Shown here one piece after another: positions 14,367 to 20,828 of a DNA stretch of 33,515 nucleotides (its first letter is position 1; the number at the start of each line of letters is the position of its first letter). The notes beneath the pieces are model-generated. The model searched no databases and was not told where the DNA came from. It worked only from the letters and a program-made list of their open reading frames with translations. The position numbers and the translations under genes were made by a program. Source of the stretch: an uncultured Prevotellaceae bacterium. GTDB taxonomy: Bacteria; Bacteroidota; Bacteroidia; Bacteroidales; Bacteroidaceae. The stretch spans positions 1-33,515 of the forward strand of contig CAMNCV010000092.1 in NCBI GenBank assembly GCA_946534585.1. The letters run 5' to 3'.

Positions 14367-15143
14367 CTACTCCTCTTTCCTTCTGTTGTATTTTGTTGCT
14401 ATTGTCTGAGCAGTCGCAAACATTGCCTTGGCATAGTCTGTTCCCGGTTGACTGTTAAAAATGGCATCAAGGCGCTGTGCTCCACTTGCTCCAGTTGACT
14501 GCAAGAAATTTCTCAGGGCTATTCCATATTTTCTAAATTCTTGTGACATCACCAAAAGTTCCTTAAGAGCAGCCTTTTCCTCTGCGGAAAAAGGCTGATA
14601 AAGTTTCACCCCATGTAATCTGCGTCTGATCAGTTCTGTTATGGAAATACCACATTTCTTGGCATTTCTTTTAGCCAATTCCATATCATAGGTACTAAGT
14701 CGGATGTTCAGACGCACACTGTTTTTTGTTTTTCTTACAGCATACACCTTGTTATTCTTCAAGAAAATGGCAAGTCGCTTATCTGCAGACTTTGAAGAGA
14801 TGAATTTTTCATAGTCCTTTCTCGATATGCCGCATCGCCATAAGCCATCTTGCTCCTTTTCTCTCCACTGAAGGCGGTATTCCCCTTCCTGACTGAGGTA
14901 TACACGTAACCTACCCATACGATATGGTAGAAAACTGTGTGCGTTTTTTCCTGACCGTGTCAAGGCGTTATTTCCTTTTGCATCTTTCTTTTCCACGATT
15001 TTATATAAACTTTTGCCTTTTTCTTTCAGGAGTTTTTCCACATCGTCTATTTCTGACGCTTCGTTCTTCTTCTCTCTCCCTTGTGCATTCTTCTCTACAT
15101 TATGGGGAGATACCAATAAATCAACATGTTTTTCGTTAATCAT
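14367..15143 (-). CDS. MobC-like relaxosome accessory protein (RHH)
   Basis: A protein of 258 residues with a ribbon-helix-helix type segment near residues 140-180: KNSVRLNIRLSTYDMELAKR, then NAKKCGISITELIRRRL, matching MobC-type accessory proteins. The C-terminal part (ALKELLVMSQEFRKYGIALRN) has the family helical region. The N-terminal 130 residues are highly charged, with a possible DNA- or peptide-binding fold (LPYRMGRLRVYLSQEGEYRLQW) that I do not recognise. AAGGA lies 8 bases before the start. It is expected to bind oriT and load the relaxase encoded 5 bases downstream. A 162-base gap with an inverted repeat separates it from the DnaC-like gene. Confidence 0.8.
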   Translation of the reverse strand: MINEKHVDLLVSPHNVEKNAQGREKKNEASEIDDVEKLLKEKGKSLYKIVEKKDAKGNNALTRSGKNAHSFLPYRMGRLRVYLSQEGEYRLQWREKEQDGLWRCGISRKDYEKFISSKSADKRLAIFLKNNKVYAVRKTKNSVRLNIRLSTYDMELAKRNAKKCGISITELIRRRLHGVKLYQPFSAEEKAALKELLVMSQEFRKYGIALRNFLQSTGASGAQRLDAIFNSQPGTDYAKAMFATAQTIATKYNRRKEE

Positions 15144-15181
15144 AAAATATTCCTTTTAAATAGCGAGCTTGCGAACTGTTT

Positions 15182-15218
15182 TTTATTGTACAGACGCTGA
15201 AAGTGTCTGTACAATAAA
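15182..15218. other. Candidate oriT inverted repeat
   Basis: Perfect 14-bp arms, TTTATTGTACAGAC (15182-15195) and GTCTGTACAATAAA (15205-15218), enclose a 9-base loop. CTTGCG occurs on each side (15168-15173 and 15222-15227). It lies 38 bases upstream of the MobC-like and relaxase genes, the usual place for oriT. It could instead be an operator for those genes. Confidence 0.5.
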
Positions 15219-15305
15219 CCAACTTGCGCAAACAATAAAATCCTTTCAATTAAACTACTCTTTCTTGTATGTACAACAGAAAATCTCCTGTACGCACTTT
15301 TTTAT

Positions 15306-15836
15306 TTATTTTTTCCGAAAATCCTCACCGGAAAACAGAATGGGGTATGCCATTTCTGCAAGTCGACTCTCTATTCGCTCCCCGTATTTCCCGCCAAGCT
15401 CCCCAAACTTAAGATTCGTTGTTATTATTGTCTTTTTTCGCTCGCGGTATCGCACTTCAATGAAGTCGGCGACAGGTGTCAAGTCATTGCCGAAGTGTTG
15501 CAATTTTTCCGGTTCTGCGCCCACGTCATCCAGTCCAACCAACGCATAAGCTGAGATGCGCAGTATTTCCCATGGTTCCTTTATCGTTATCAGGGCCAAT
15601 TCCTTCGCCGAAAAAATGTTCCAAATTCTTTTTTTCTCAGCAGATTGTATCGCGTGCATGAGAGTCGTTTTCCCGGTGCCAACATTACCTGACAGCACCG
15701 CCAACCATTTTTCTTCTTGGTTGTACCATTTTGCCATTTCTTCCGCTTCAGCGCGAACATGGGCATTGTTTTCCCATTTTCGACTTTTTTTAGCAACTTC
15801 CTGTTTCCAGGCGATAAGTAGTTCCTCTGTATTCAT
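15306..15836 (-). CDS. DnaC/IstB-like AAA+ helicase loader
   Basis: AAA+ ATPase of 176 residues of the DnaC/IstB type. Walker A is GNVGTGKTT (50-58), Walker B is LVGLDDVG (99-106) and sensor I is ITTN near 138-141. The Arg-containing motif YGERIESRLAEM precedes the C-terminus. It lacks the long N-terminal domain of cellular DnaC, being close to the ATPase core alone. Its ATG overlaps the stop region of the winged-helix gene by 4 bases, which implies translational coupling. In phage and plasmid modules such pairs load the host DnaB helicase at an origin. A role in element replication during transfer is inferred; no transposase partner is present, which argues against an IstB role. Confidence 0.85.
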   Translation of the reverse strand: MNTEELLIAWKQEVAKKSRKWENNAHVRAEAEEMAKWYNQEEKWLAVLSGNVGTGKTTLMHAIQSAEKKRIWNIFSAKELALITIKEPWEILRISAYALVGLDDVGAEPEKLQHFGNDLTPVADFIEVRYRERKKTIITTNLKFGELGGKYGERIESRLAEMAYPILFSGEDFRKK

Positions 15837-16222
15837 TTTTTTCTGCCAAAAAATTTTTCTAAATCTGCCAGTCGCTCCTCGGGAGAATAGTCATGAGCGG
15901 GTGTACCTTGTCTATCCTTCTTCTTGCAATTTACTTCCTTGGAATTATCGGGGAAATTCCCAAAGTTCAGTTGACAGCCCTTCCCGTACAAGAGAAAACC
16001 TTTTTCTTGAAGTTTTTTCCTTGCAAGAAAAAAGGTCGAGTGCTTAATCCCTGTCTCATTTGTGACATGTGCGACAGAGAGCCGTAGTTCTCGCCAGAAT
16101 ACCGAATTCGAACGATGGAGAAGATAAAGGAAAAGATAACATTCGGTAGGGGAAAGCCTAACTGTCCTCATTGCAGGAAAAGCCCACTTTAGGACTTCCA
16201 CATAATTAAAGACTTGGTGCAT
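15833..16222 (-). CDS. Winged-helix protein, candidate replication initiator
   Basis: A protein of 129 residues whose first 95 residues form a winged helix-turn-helix like those of DnaD-type and phage replication proteins (LSPTECYLFLYLLHRSNSVF, VTNETGIKHSTFFLARKKLQ, EKGFLLYGKG). The C-terminal tail is charged and ends LADLEKFFGRKK, perhaps a contact for the ATPase encoded next. The ATG at 16222 is chosen over 16240 because AAGGAGG stands 5 to 6 bases upstream, the strongest ribosome site in the window. It overlaps the end of the HTH gene by 17 bases and the DnaC-like gene by 4. It is the best candidate to bind the palindromes at 12947-13148, which is an inference from gene content. Confidence 0.72.
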   Translation of the reverse strand: MHQVFNYVEVLKWAFPAMRTVRLSPTECYLFLYLLHRSNSVFWRELRLSVAHVTNETGIKHSTFFLARKKLQEKGFLLYGKGCQLNFGNFPDNSKEVNCKKKDRQGTPAHDYSPEERLADLEKFFGRKK

Positions 16223-16517
16223 GGTACCCTCCTTCCTCAAGTTCTATGATGTCTTTCTCACGGTAATAGTTGTGTTTTCCTACCTTGGTTGGCACTAGGT
16301 ATTTCATCTTCCCCCACCGCCAAAGGGTGCTTATGTCCACCTGAAGTCTTGCAGCAGCTTGGGCTGCGGTAATTAACTTGTTTTCTCGGGCTTTCTCACG
16401 CTTTTCTGCTTCTTCCTCCTGCCATAGAGAAAAGGCAGAACGGAGTGTCCCTACATCGGTGATGATGATTGTCTCGGCAGTGGCGTTGCCGCCAATTTTT
16501 TCTAATACGTTATTCAT
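16206..16517 (-). CDS. Small HTH DNA-binding protein (excisionase or regulator type)
   Basis: A protein of 103 residues with a C-terminal MerR/excisionase-like helix-turn-helix (LITAAQAAARLQVDISTLWRW, then GKMKYLVPTKVGKHNYYREKDIIE), the form used by element regulators and Xis proteins. The N-terminal 45 residues are helical and charged (SLWQEEEAEKREKARENK). The frame is open to 16592, but the Met at 16517 is chosen because the extra 25 residues are Arg/Cys-rich and unlike the family. A minus-strand promoter at 16621-16651 precedes it, so it leads the operon of HTH, winged helix, DnaC-like and possibly mob genes. It could be the excisionase or the operon regulator. Confidence 0.75.
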   Translation of the reverse strand: MNNVLEKIGGNATAETIIITDVGTLRSAFSLWQEEEAEKREKARENKLITAAQAAARLQVDISTLWRWGKMKYLVPTKVGKHNYYREKDIIELEEGGYHAPSL

Positions 16518-16620
16518 GTATCTTTGCCGGCAGGGGAAAAGCGGATGCCATGCGCAACGTGCGCACCGCCTCTGCCGTAGTGGAAGTCTCACCGTGGCAT
16601 TCGGTGATAATTGCCGATTG

Positions 16621-16651
16621 CAAAGTTACTGGGAAAATAATAGAAACGCAA
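16621..16651 (-). promoter_or_regulatory. Promoter of the replication/mobilization operon
   Basis: On the minus strand, TTGC (16648-16651), a 19-base spacer and TAACTTTG (16621-16628) match the Bacteroidetes consensus. The predicted start is near 16613, about 96 bases before the HTH start at 16517. Confidence 0.6.
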
Positions 16652-16705
16652 GAAAATGAAATGGTCATTTCTGGACGTCCATCTCAGTCCATTTTTTTAA
16701 CACTT

Positions 16706-16743
16706 TTATAAAAGAAAATCCCGATACTTTTTGTACCGGGATT
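16706..16743 (-). terminator. Terminator of the integrase operon
   Basis: AATCCCG (16717-16723) pairs with CGGGATT (16737-16743), with an inner TAC/GTA. On the minus strand it is followed by TTTTCTTTT. It lies just past the stop of the gene at 16749-17528. Confidence 0.7.
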
Positions 16744-16748
16744 CGTTT

Positions 16749-17528
16749 TTATCTTTTTAGAAAGTTTGCTATTAGTTTTAATATATTCCTTTTTCCTAAC
16801 CTCTTGTTAAATATGACTTTGTCATTTTCTATGGAATATCCGACGACATTTCTCAGCGAAATCTGTATCTGTGCTTTTTTTCGCTGATCACCAAGAGAAA
16901 TCCTATTGTTTTCGTAATCTGTCATGAATTTATTGAAACCACTTTTGTTTAACGCAAACTCGTCAACGAATGTTTTTCTTGAAGTCGTTGGTTTCAACAG
17001 ACCATCATCTAATGCAACCATAATAACAAGTGATGCCAGTTTGTCTCCTTTACCGTCTATCAGATGATGTAATCCTCTTGAAATATCTTCAAATCTTTCT
17101 GGAAAGTTCATGCAATCAGAAAACTTTGCAGATTTGGCAGGTGCTACGACCTGTAATATATTAAGAAAATTATTAACTACTTTGAGATTTAGTTCTCCAG
17201 CATGTTTCTTCAATACATCTTTAATGTGGTAATGCACCTCGTCATAGTTGTCAACTCCTTTCACAATGCAGTACAAAAGTGCCTTTTTAACGGCAGGACG
17301 CTGCATGGCAAGTTCCCTGAATGTCTTATGGGGATATTTTGTCAGTGCAAGCAACATAATAGCTGTTGCATCAATGCTTGGTTGCTCAACATTTGCATCA
17401 AATTTCTCATTTATCACGCGATTATTTAGAATTTCAATACAATATTCTATATTTGCATCGGCTATTGTTTGAGATGTCTCTTTTCCAAACTGGGTCTCAA
17501 GGTCTTGGTCTATTTCTTCAAATCTCAT
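16749..17528 (-). CDS. Integrase-coupled protein, unknown
   Basis: A protein of 259 residues with no motif I can name. It is predicted mostly helical, without signal peptide or membrane segment. Notable stretches are ATAIMLLALTKYPHKTFRELAM, GLHHLIDGKGDKLASLVIMVALDDGLL and a basic C-terminus (KRLGKRNILKLIANFLKR). Its ATG is only 2 bases past the integrase stop, with GGAG near the end of the integrase gene, so the two proteins are almost certainly made together. A dedicated terminator follows. The tight coupling suggests a partner in recombination, such as a directionality or architectural factor, or a regulator of the integrase. This is inference from position only. Confidence 0.7.
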   Translation of the reverse strand: MRFEEIDQDLETQFGKETSQTIADANIEYCIEILNNRVINEKFDANVEQPSIDATAIMLLALTKYPHKTFRELAMQRPAVKKALLYCIVKGVDNYDEVHYHIKDVLKKHAGELNLKVVNNFLNILQVVAPAKSAKFSDCMNFPERFEDISRGLHHLIDGKGDKLASLVIMVALDDGLLKPTTSRKTFVDEFALNKSGFNKFMTDYENNRISLGDQRKKAQIQISLRNVVGYSIENDKVIFNKRLGKRNILKLIANFLKR

Positions 17529-17530
17529 AA

Positions 17531-18937
17531 TTACATTTCTCCTTCCTTTATTATGTTAAGTTCTTTATCTACGGTATAAACAGGCTGGTTGAACGCCACA
17601 CTGTAAAGTATGAAGCGTTCCTTCAGTCCGATGTTCGTGTATCTCTTAACTGCATCGCTTCCCTCCTTGTGCAGTCCACCGAGATACATGTTTATCTGCA
17701 TTTTGTTTATCAAATCAACAAAGGTTTTACGACATAGTTTGGACGAGCCGACTTCATAAAGTGGCACTCTCTTGTTGTCATTCGTTTCAGGGTCAAAATA
17801 GGTGACGAGACGGTCTATGCCACAATATTTAAGTAGTTGCTTTATCTTAGCATTATAACCAGACTTTCCGCTAACATATTTCAATATAGGGAATCTAAAT
17901 TCCCATTTCTTGATTATGTCAAGTGCATAACGCATTATTGGAGTACTCTTTTCCTCATGGTCATTCTTGACAGTTTTTAAGGCGACATAGTGGATGTATG
18001 GTATTCCATCTTCGTTTACGTCCACCTTCTTCATTGACAGACGCATGAAATCCGATATACGACAGCCAAAGGCACATTGCAGCAGGAAACAGTCTCTCGT
18101 TTCCTGCAGAGCCTGTGGCATATCATCCTTTTCCAGTATTCTCTCAAATTCTTCAAGAGTCAGACATACTGGTTCGTCATACTGTTCACGCATCATGACA
18201 CGCTTTCTTTGTTTTCCGACCAAATCGAATGGGGACTTGTCAAGCTCCCCACGTTCCACCATGTCATTAAAGAAAGTGTGGATCATTTTCAGTTTTGTAG
18301 CGGCAGTGTTTTGCGAACGTTTAGCATCTGGTATTTTTCTTGTCTCTACAGAATCATACACAGAGGGGTATTTCGCGACGTATAGGTATTCCTCTATAAT
18401 GAAGCGTCTGAAATCAATGAGCACGTCAGCCGTAAACTGTCTTGTAGTTATAGAAGACATTCGATTGATGAGTAGAAATCTCTGCAAGATTCTATACACT
18501 ACTTTGTAGTGCCTGAAACGTGCTTTTTGAAACAAACCATCCCTAACACCATCGTCAATATATTGTAGAAACCTTTCAAGAAGAGTTGACTCTTGCCTTA
18601 CAGAATTATTATTTCTCTCAGGATAGAGTTCGCATTCTATTGCTTTTTCAAATTCTTCTTGGGTTATGGTCGCTTTGTCTTTCTTTCCGCATAAATTAAG
18701 ATACCCCCTCTCTATAGCCAACCTTTCTGTATCTATCAGAGTCTTTAATTCTCTGTTATAGACAGACACTCGAGGTCTTAGGTCTCCTTCTGGGGTAAAT
18801 ACGGTAAGGTCTTTTAAATCAGCTCTGATGTTACTTTTGTGATACAAATCCACGTTTCTGCCGTCACGAAGTCTGAAACGCAGTTTAATACTTCCAGTTT
18901 TCTTCGTTGTCCTGATAAAAATGCTTAAACCCTTCAT
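17531..18937 (-). CDS. Tyrosine-recombinase integrase of the element
   Basis: Site-specific recombinase of 468 residues that inserts the element at the tRNA-Arg 3' end. It has an N-terminal arm-binding region (about 1-60, KGLSIFIRTTKKTGSIKLRFRLR), a core-binding helical domain (about 115-235) and a C-terminal catalytic domain. Catalytic residues are R293 in CAFGCRISD, a Lys in ALKTVKND, R403 in SSKLCRKTF, H423 in GGLHKEGS and nucleophile Y433 in VKRYTNIG. The usual HxxR reads KLCR, so the first His is replaced by Lys, as in some family members. The Met at 18937 is chosen over 18955 because GAGGAG stands 5 bases upstream. Arm-like decamers directly upstream suggest it represses its own promoter. 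Confidence 0.93.
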   Translation of the reverse strand: MKGLSIFIRTTKKTGSIKLRFRLRDGRNVDLYHKSNIRADLKDLTVFTPEGDLRPRVSVYNRELKTLIDTERLAIERGYLNLCGKKDKATITQEEFEKAIECELYPERNNNSVRQESTLLERFLQYIDDGVRDGLFQKARFRHYKVVYRILQRFLLINRMSSITTRQFTADVLIDFRRFIIEEYLYVAKYPSVYDSVETRKIPDAKRSQNTAATKLKMIHTFFNDMVERGELDKSPFDLVGKQRKRVMMREQYDEPVCLTLEEFERILEKDDMPQALQETRDCFLLQCAFGCRISDFMRLSMKKVDVNEDGIPYIHYVALKTVKNDHEEKSTPIMRYALDIIKKWEFRFPILKYVSGKSGYNAKIKQLLKYCGIDRLVTYFDPETNDNKRVPLYEVGSSKLCRKTFVDLINKMQINMYLGGLHKEGSDAVKRYTNIGLKERFILYSVAFNQPVYTVDKELNIIKEGEM

Positions 18938-18971
18938 ATGATCTCCTCGTTTCAATTTATAGATAACTTAC

Positions 18972-19021
18972 GTGGTGCAAATATACAAAATTTGCACCAC
19001 CAAAACAAGGTTTTGCACCAC
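18972..19021. repeat. Right arm-type integrase sites (three decamers)
   Basis: The decamer TTTGCACCAC occurs inverted at 18972-18981 and direct at 18991-19000 and 19012-19021. The sites lie within 85 bases upstream of the integrase start, where its promoter should be, and 95 bases from the att core. Confidence 0.7.
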
Positions 19022-19091
19022 AATTATAAAATCCTTTTAAATTGTTTAACTAATGCAAGTTGTTGAAAATAAACACAAACCGTTGCGTAAC

Positions 19092-19111
19092 GATTGCAAA
19101 AGATTGCAAAA
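19092..19111 (+). repeat. Tandem decamer beside attR
   Basis: Two head-to-tail copies of GATTGCAAAA end 4 bases before the att core. A dyad CGTT-GCGT-AACG lies just before them (19081-19092). Such short tandem sites next to att are typical of excisionase or host-factor binding. Confidence 0.45.
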
Positions 19112-19115
19112 AAAC

Positions 19116-19132
19116 AATCCCAGCGGAGTCAC
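19116..19132 (+). repeat. attR core
   Basis: AATCCCAGCGGAGTCAC, identical to the 17 bases in the tRNA-Arg 3' end at 10021-10037. No tRNA 5' part precedes it. Confidence 0.9.
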
Positions 19133-19142
19133 TTCACTAAAT

Positions 19143-19167
19143 CCCTTGCAAACTCAGTTTGCAAGGG
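19143..19167 (+). terminator. Displaced original tRNA-Arg terminator
   Basis: CCCTTGCAAAC and GTTTGCAAGGG form a perfect 11-bp stem with a 3-base loop, followed by GGTTCTTGGTTTTA. It starts 11 bases after attR, so before the insertion it stood just downstream of the tRNA-Arg gene. Confidence 0.6.
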
Positions 19168-19208
19168 GTTCTTGGTTTTAAGGGGTTAATGAAATATTCT
19201 GCGTTATT

Positions 19209-19507
19209 TCAAATTATTTCGCACGAAAGTGTGCTTTCCTGAGTAAGGAAGGTCGCAATCTGCTGTGCGCCGCTCAGCTGCACCTCGTCGCCAATCACAC
19301 CGAGTTGCTGCTGCTGGCTGCAGAGGTCTTTGATGCTTTGCACCGATGCTTCAGTAGCACCCATGCGCTGGCGCATCACCTCAGTCAGCTTCGTCTCTGC
19401 CTTTTCGAGCCACCTTGAGCAGACTTGAAAACTTTTTCAAGTTCCTTGGCTGCGGTCGTGGCGGTACATTTGGCATACAGGGTGGAGAACCGATGTCTGT
19501 GGCAGAA
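19209..19507 (-). pseudogene. Fragment of a phage tail tape-measure protein, frameshifted
   Basis: On the minus strand one frame encodes RFSTLYAKCTATTAAKELEK and VFKSAQGGS (about 19498-19412). The next frame then continues WLEKAETKLTEVMRQRMGAT, EASVQSIKDLCSQQQQLGVI and GDEVQLSGAQQIATFLTQES to a stop at 19209. I recognise the second block as resembling the region of Bacteroidales prophage tape-measure proteins with the QSIKDLCxxQQxLGVIGDEVQL motif. There is no start codon and a frameshift joins the two parts. No other phage gene is in the window. The phage identity rests on memory of the motif. Confidence 0.5.
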
Positions 19508-19551
19508 CCATTCATATTATAAAATCTGCCATGAAATTTACAGAAAAATAA

Positions 19552-19584
19552 TTTGGACGTTAAGAGAAAAATTTGTAATTTTGC
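19552..19584 (+). promoter_or_regulatory. Promoter of the 403-codon conserved gene
   Basis: TTTG (19552-19555), a 21-base spacer and TAATTTTG (19577-19584). The start would be near 19591, about 65 bases before the ATG at 19656. Confidence 0.65.
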
Positions 19585-19655
19585 ATTGAAAGATTTATCA
19601 CTATCAATAAATGTGGGGCCCAAAATTCTCACCTTCACCTAAAAAATTATATACT

Positions 19656-20822
19656 ATGACAGAAAAGGCTAAAGTGCCTACATGGGAAGAACTCCTAATG
19701 TTGCTTAATGATGCTAAGAAACATCCCAACGACACTGCATGGGGAATATACAGATATATGCATGCTAATCTAAAACAAATGAGTTCACAAGAAGCACGCA
19801 CTGTGCTCGCTTCTTACATGAAGATACCACTTCCCAGACCTTCGCTTCTGCACTCTTGTATGCTAACTGTAGCCAACAGTATGGCAGGTCTTTATGACGA
19901 TTTCCGCTATCCTCAGTTTCTTAATCTATGGGGATATCCGAGTTGTTTACGACAAGAAGATTTACAACGACAAACGGGAAACGACGGCAGGACATATCTA
20001 TCACTAAAGGAAAAGACTGAGCGAACGCTACAATCATATCTGCTCCACCATGCAGAAGATCGCCCGTCTGAAGAAATGAGTATGATACGTCACGCAGTAG
20101 CGGTACGCGTGTTTACAGTCGAAAGGGACGGCAAACGCGATAGCCTTGTAAAACTGATATGCGCAGATGGTCGTGAGCTAATAGCTGAAGCACAGTTATT
20201 TCCATGTAATCCATTGGAAATATATGGACAGGTATTCGATGCATCTATTATATATTCCCAAAAAGGCAATCCTGTTGTAACAGAGATTGTTGCAAGCAAA
20301 AGTTCCGTTACAGATTTATTTCCCACAATAACCGGATATATAGAACACATAGACAACACACACGGACATTACCACATATATGACGGAATGTCACGACACT
20401 TTGTTGCAGAGAAGCCACAATTAGCTTTAAAAGAAAATGATTTCGTCAGTTTCTCGCCTATAATACCTGAGAAAGACAAATTCAAGTCTGCCATAATAGA
20501 TAAAGTCATCCCATTTACAGAAGGAATACATACATTCCATGCCCGACGTGCAAAAATCACCTACACCGATAAGGAAAAAGGATATGCAGCATGGGAATTG
20601 CTACCACAAGATGGTACCACAGAAGTGTCGCCTATTATTGAAATAGGCACGAATGGTCCATCATTCACCAAAGGTTTCTTGTCAAAAAACACATTGAGGA
20701 TGACTGACAACACCCTGCCATGCGTTGGTGACGAGGTAAATATAATTGTATTCTTAAAGCGTAGCAAAGACAATGTAAAACGTCCTTATGTAGCATATTA
20801 TGAAAAAGTGATACAGACATAA
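19656..20822 (+). CDS. Conserved Bacteroidales protein, unknown function
   Basis: A soluble protein of 388 residues from the Met at 19656 (the frame is open to 19611, but the extra 15 residues follow no ribosome site and are Pro/Ser-rich). The N-terminal half is helical (TWEELLMLLNDAKKHPNDTA, TVLASYMKIPLPRPSLLHSC). The C-terminal half appears to hold repeated beta-barrel segments resembling OB folds (TGYIEHIDNTHGHYHIYDGM, then AKITYTDKEKGYAAWELLPQ). No catalytic motif is visible. It converges with the helicase gene, with 6 bases between stop codons. I cannot name the family; nucleic-acid binding is a guess from the fold impression and the neighbour. Confidence 0.72.
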   Translation: MTEKAKVPTWEELLMLLNDAKKHPNDTAWGIYRYMHANLKQMSSQEARTVLASYMKIPLPRPSLLHSCMLTVANSMAGLYDDFRYPQFLNLWGYPSCLRQEDLQRQTGNDGRTYLSLKEKTERTLQSYLLHHAEDRPSEEMSMIRHAVAVRVFTVERDGKRDSLVKLICADGRELIAEAQLFPCNPLEIYGQVFDASIIYSQKGNPVVTEIVASKSSVTDLFPTITGYIEHIDNTHGHYHIYDGMSRHFVAEKPQLALKENDFVSFSPIIPEKDKFKSAIIDKVIPFTEGIHTFHARRAKITYTDKEKGYAAWELLPQDGTTEVSPIIEIGTNGPSFTKGFLSKNTLRMTDNTLPCVGDEVNIIVFLKRSKDNVKRPYVAYYEKVIQT

Positions 20823-20828
20823 ACATCA

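Larger units (their letters stand above)
10021..19132. mobile_element. Integrative mobilizable element in tRNA-Arg(CCG)
   Basis: A 9.1-kb insertion bounded by perfect 17-bp direct repeats (AATCCCAGCGGAGTCAC) at 10021-10037 and 19116-19132. The left copy is part of the intact tRNA-Arg gene. The right copy has no tRNA attached. The insertion carries a tyrosine recombinase near its right end, a coupled unknown gene, a small HTH protein, a winged-helix and DnaC-like replication pair, a MobC-like protein and a relaxase. It also carries cargo at its left side and decamers like integrase arm sites at both ends. It has no type IV secretion genes, so a helper conjugative element would be needed. Several of its genes have strong Shine-Dalgarno sites, unlike the flanking chromosome. 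Confidence 0.92.

Noticed and set aside
19381..19801. Minus-strand frames of 85 and 65 codons
   Set aside because: The first runs out of frame through the tape-measure remnant and the promoter of the gene at 19656; the second is antisense to that gene.
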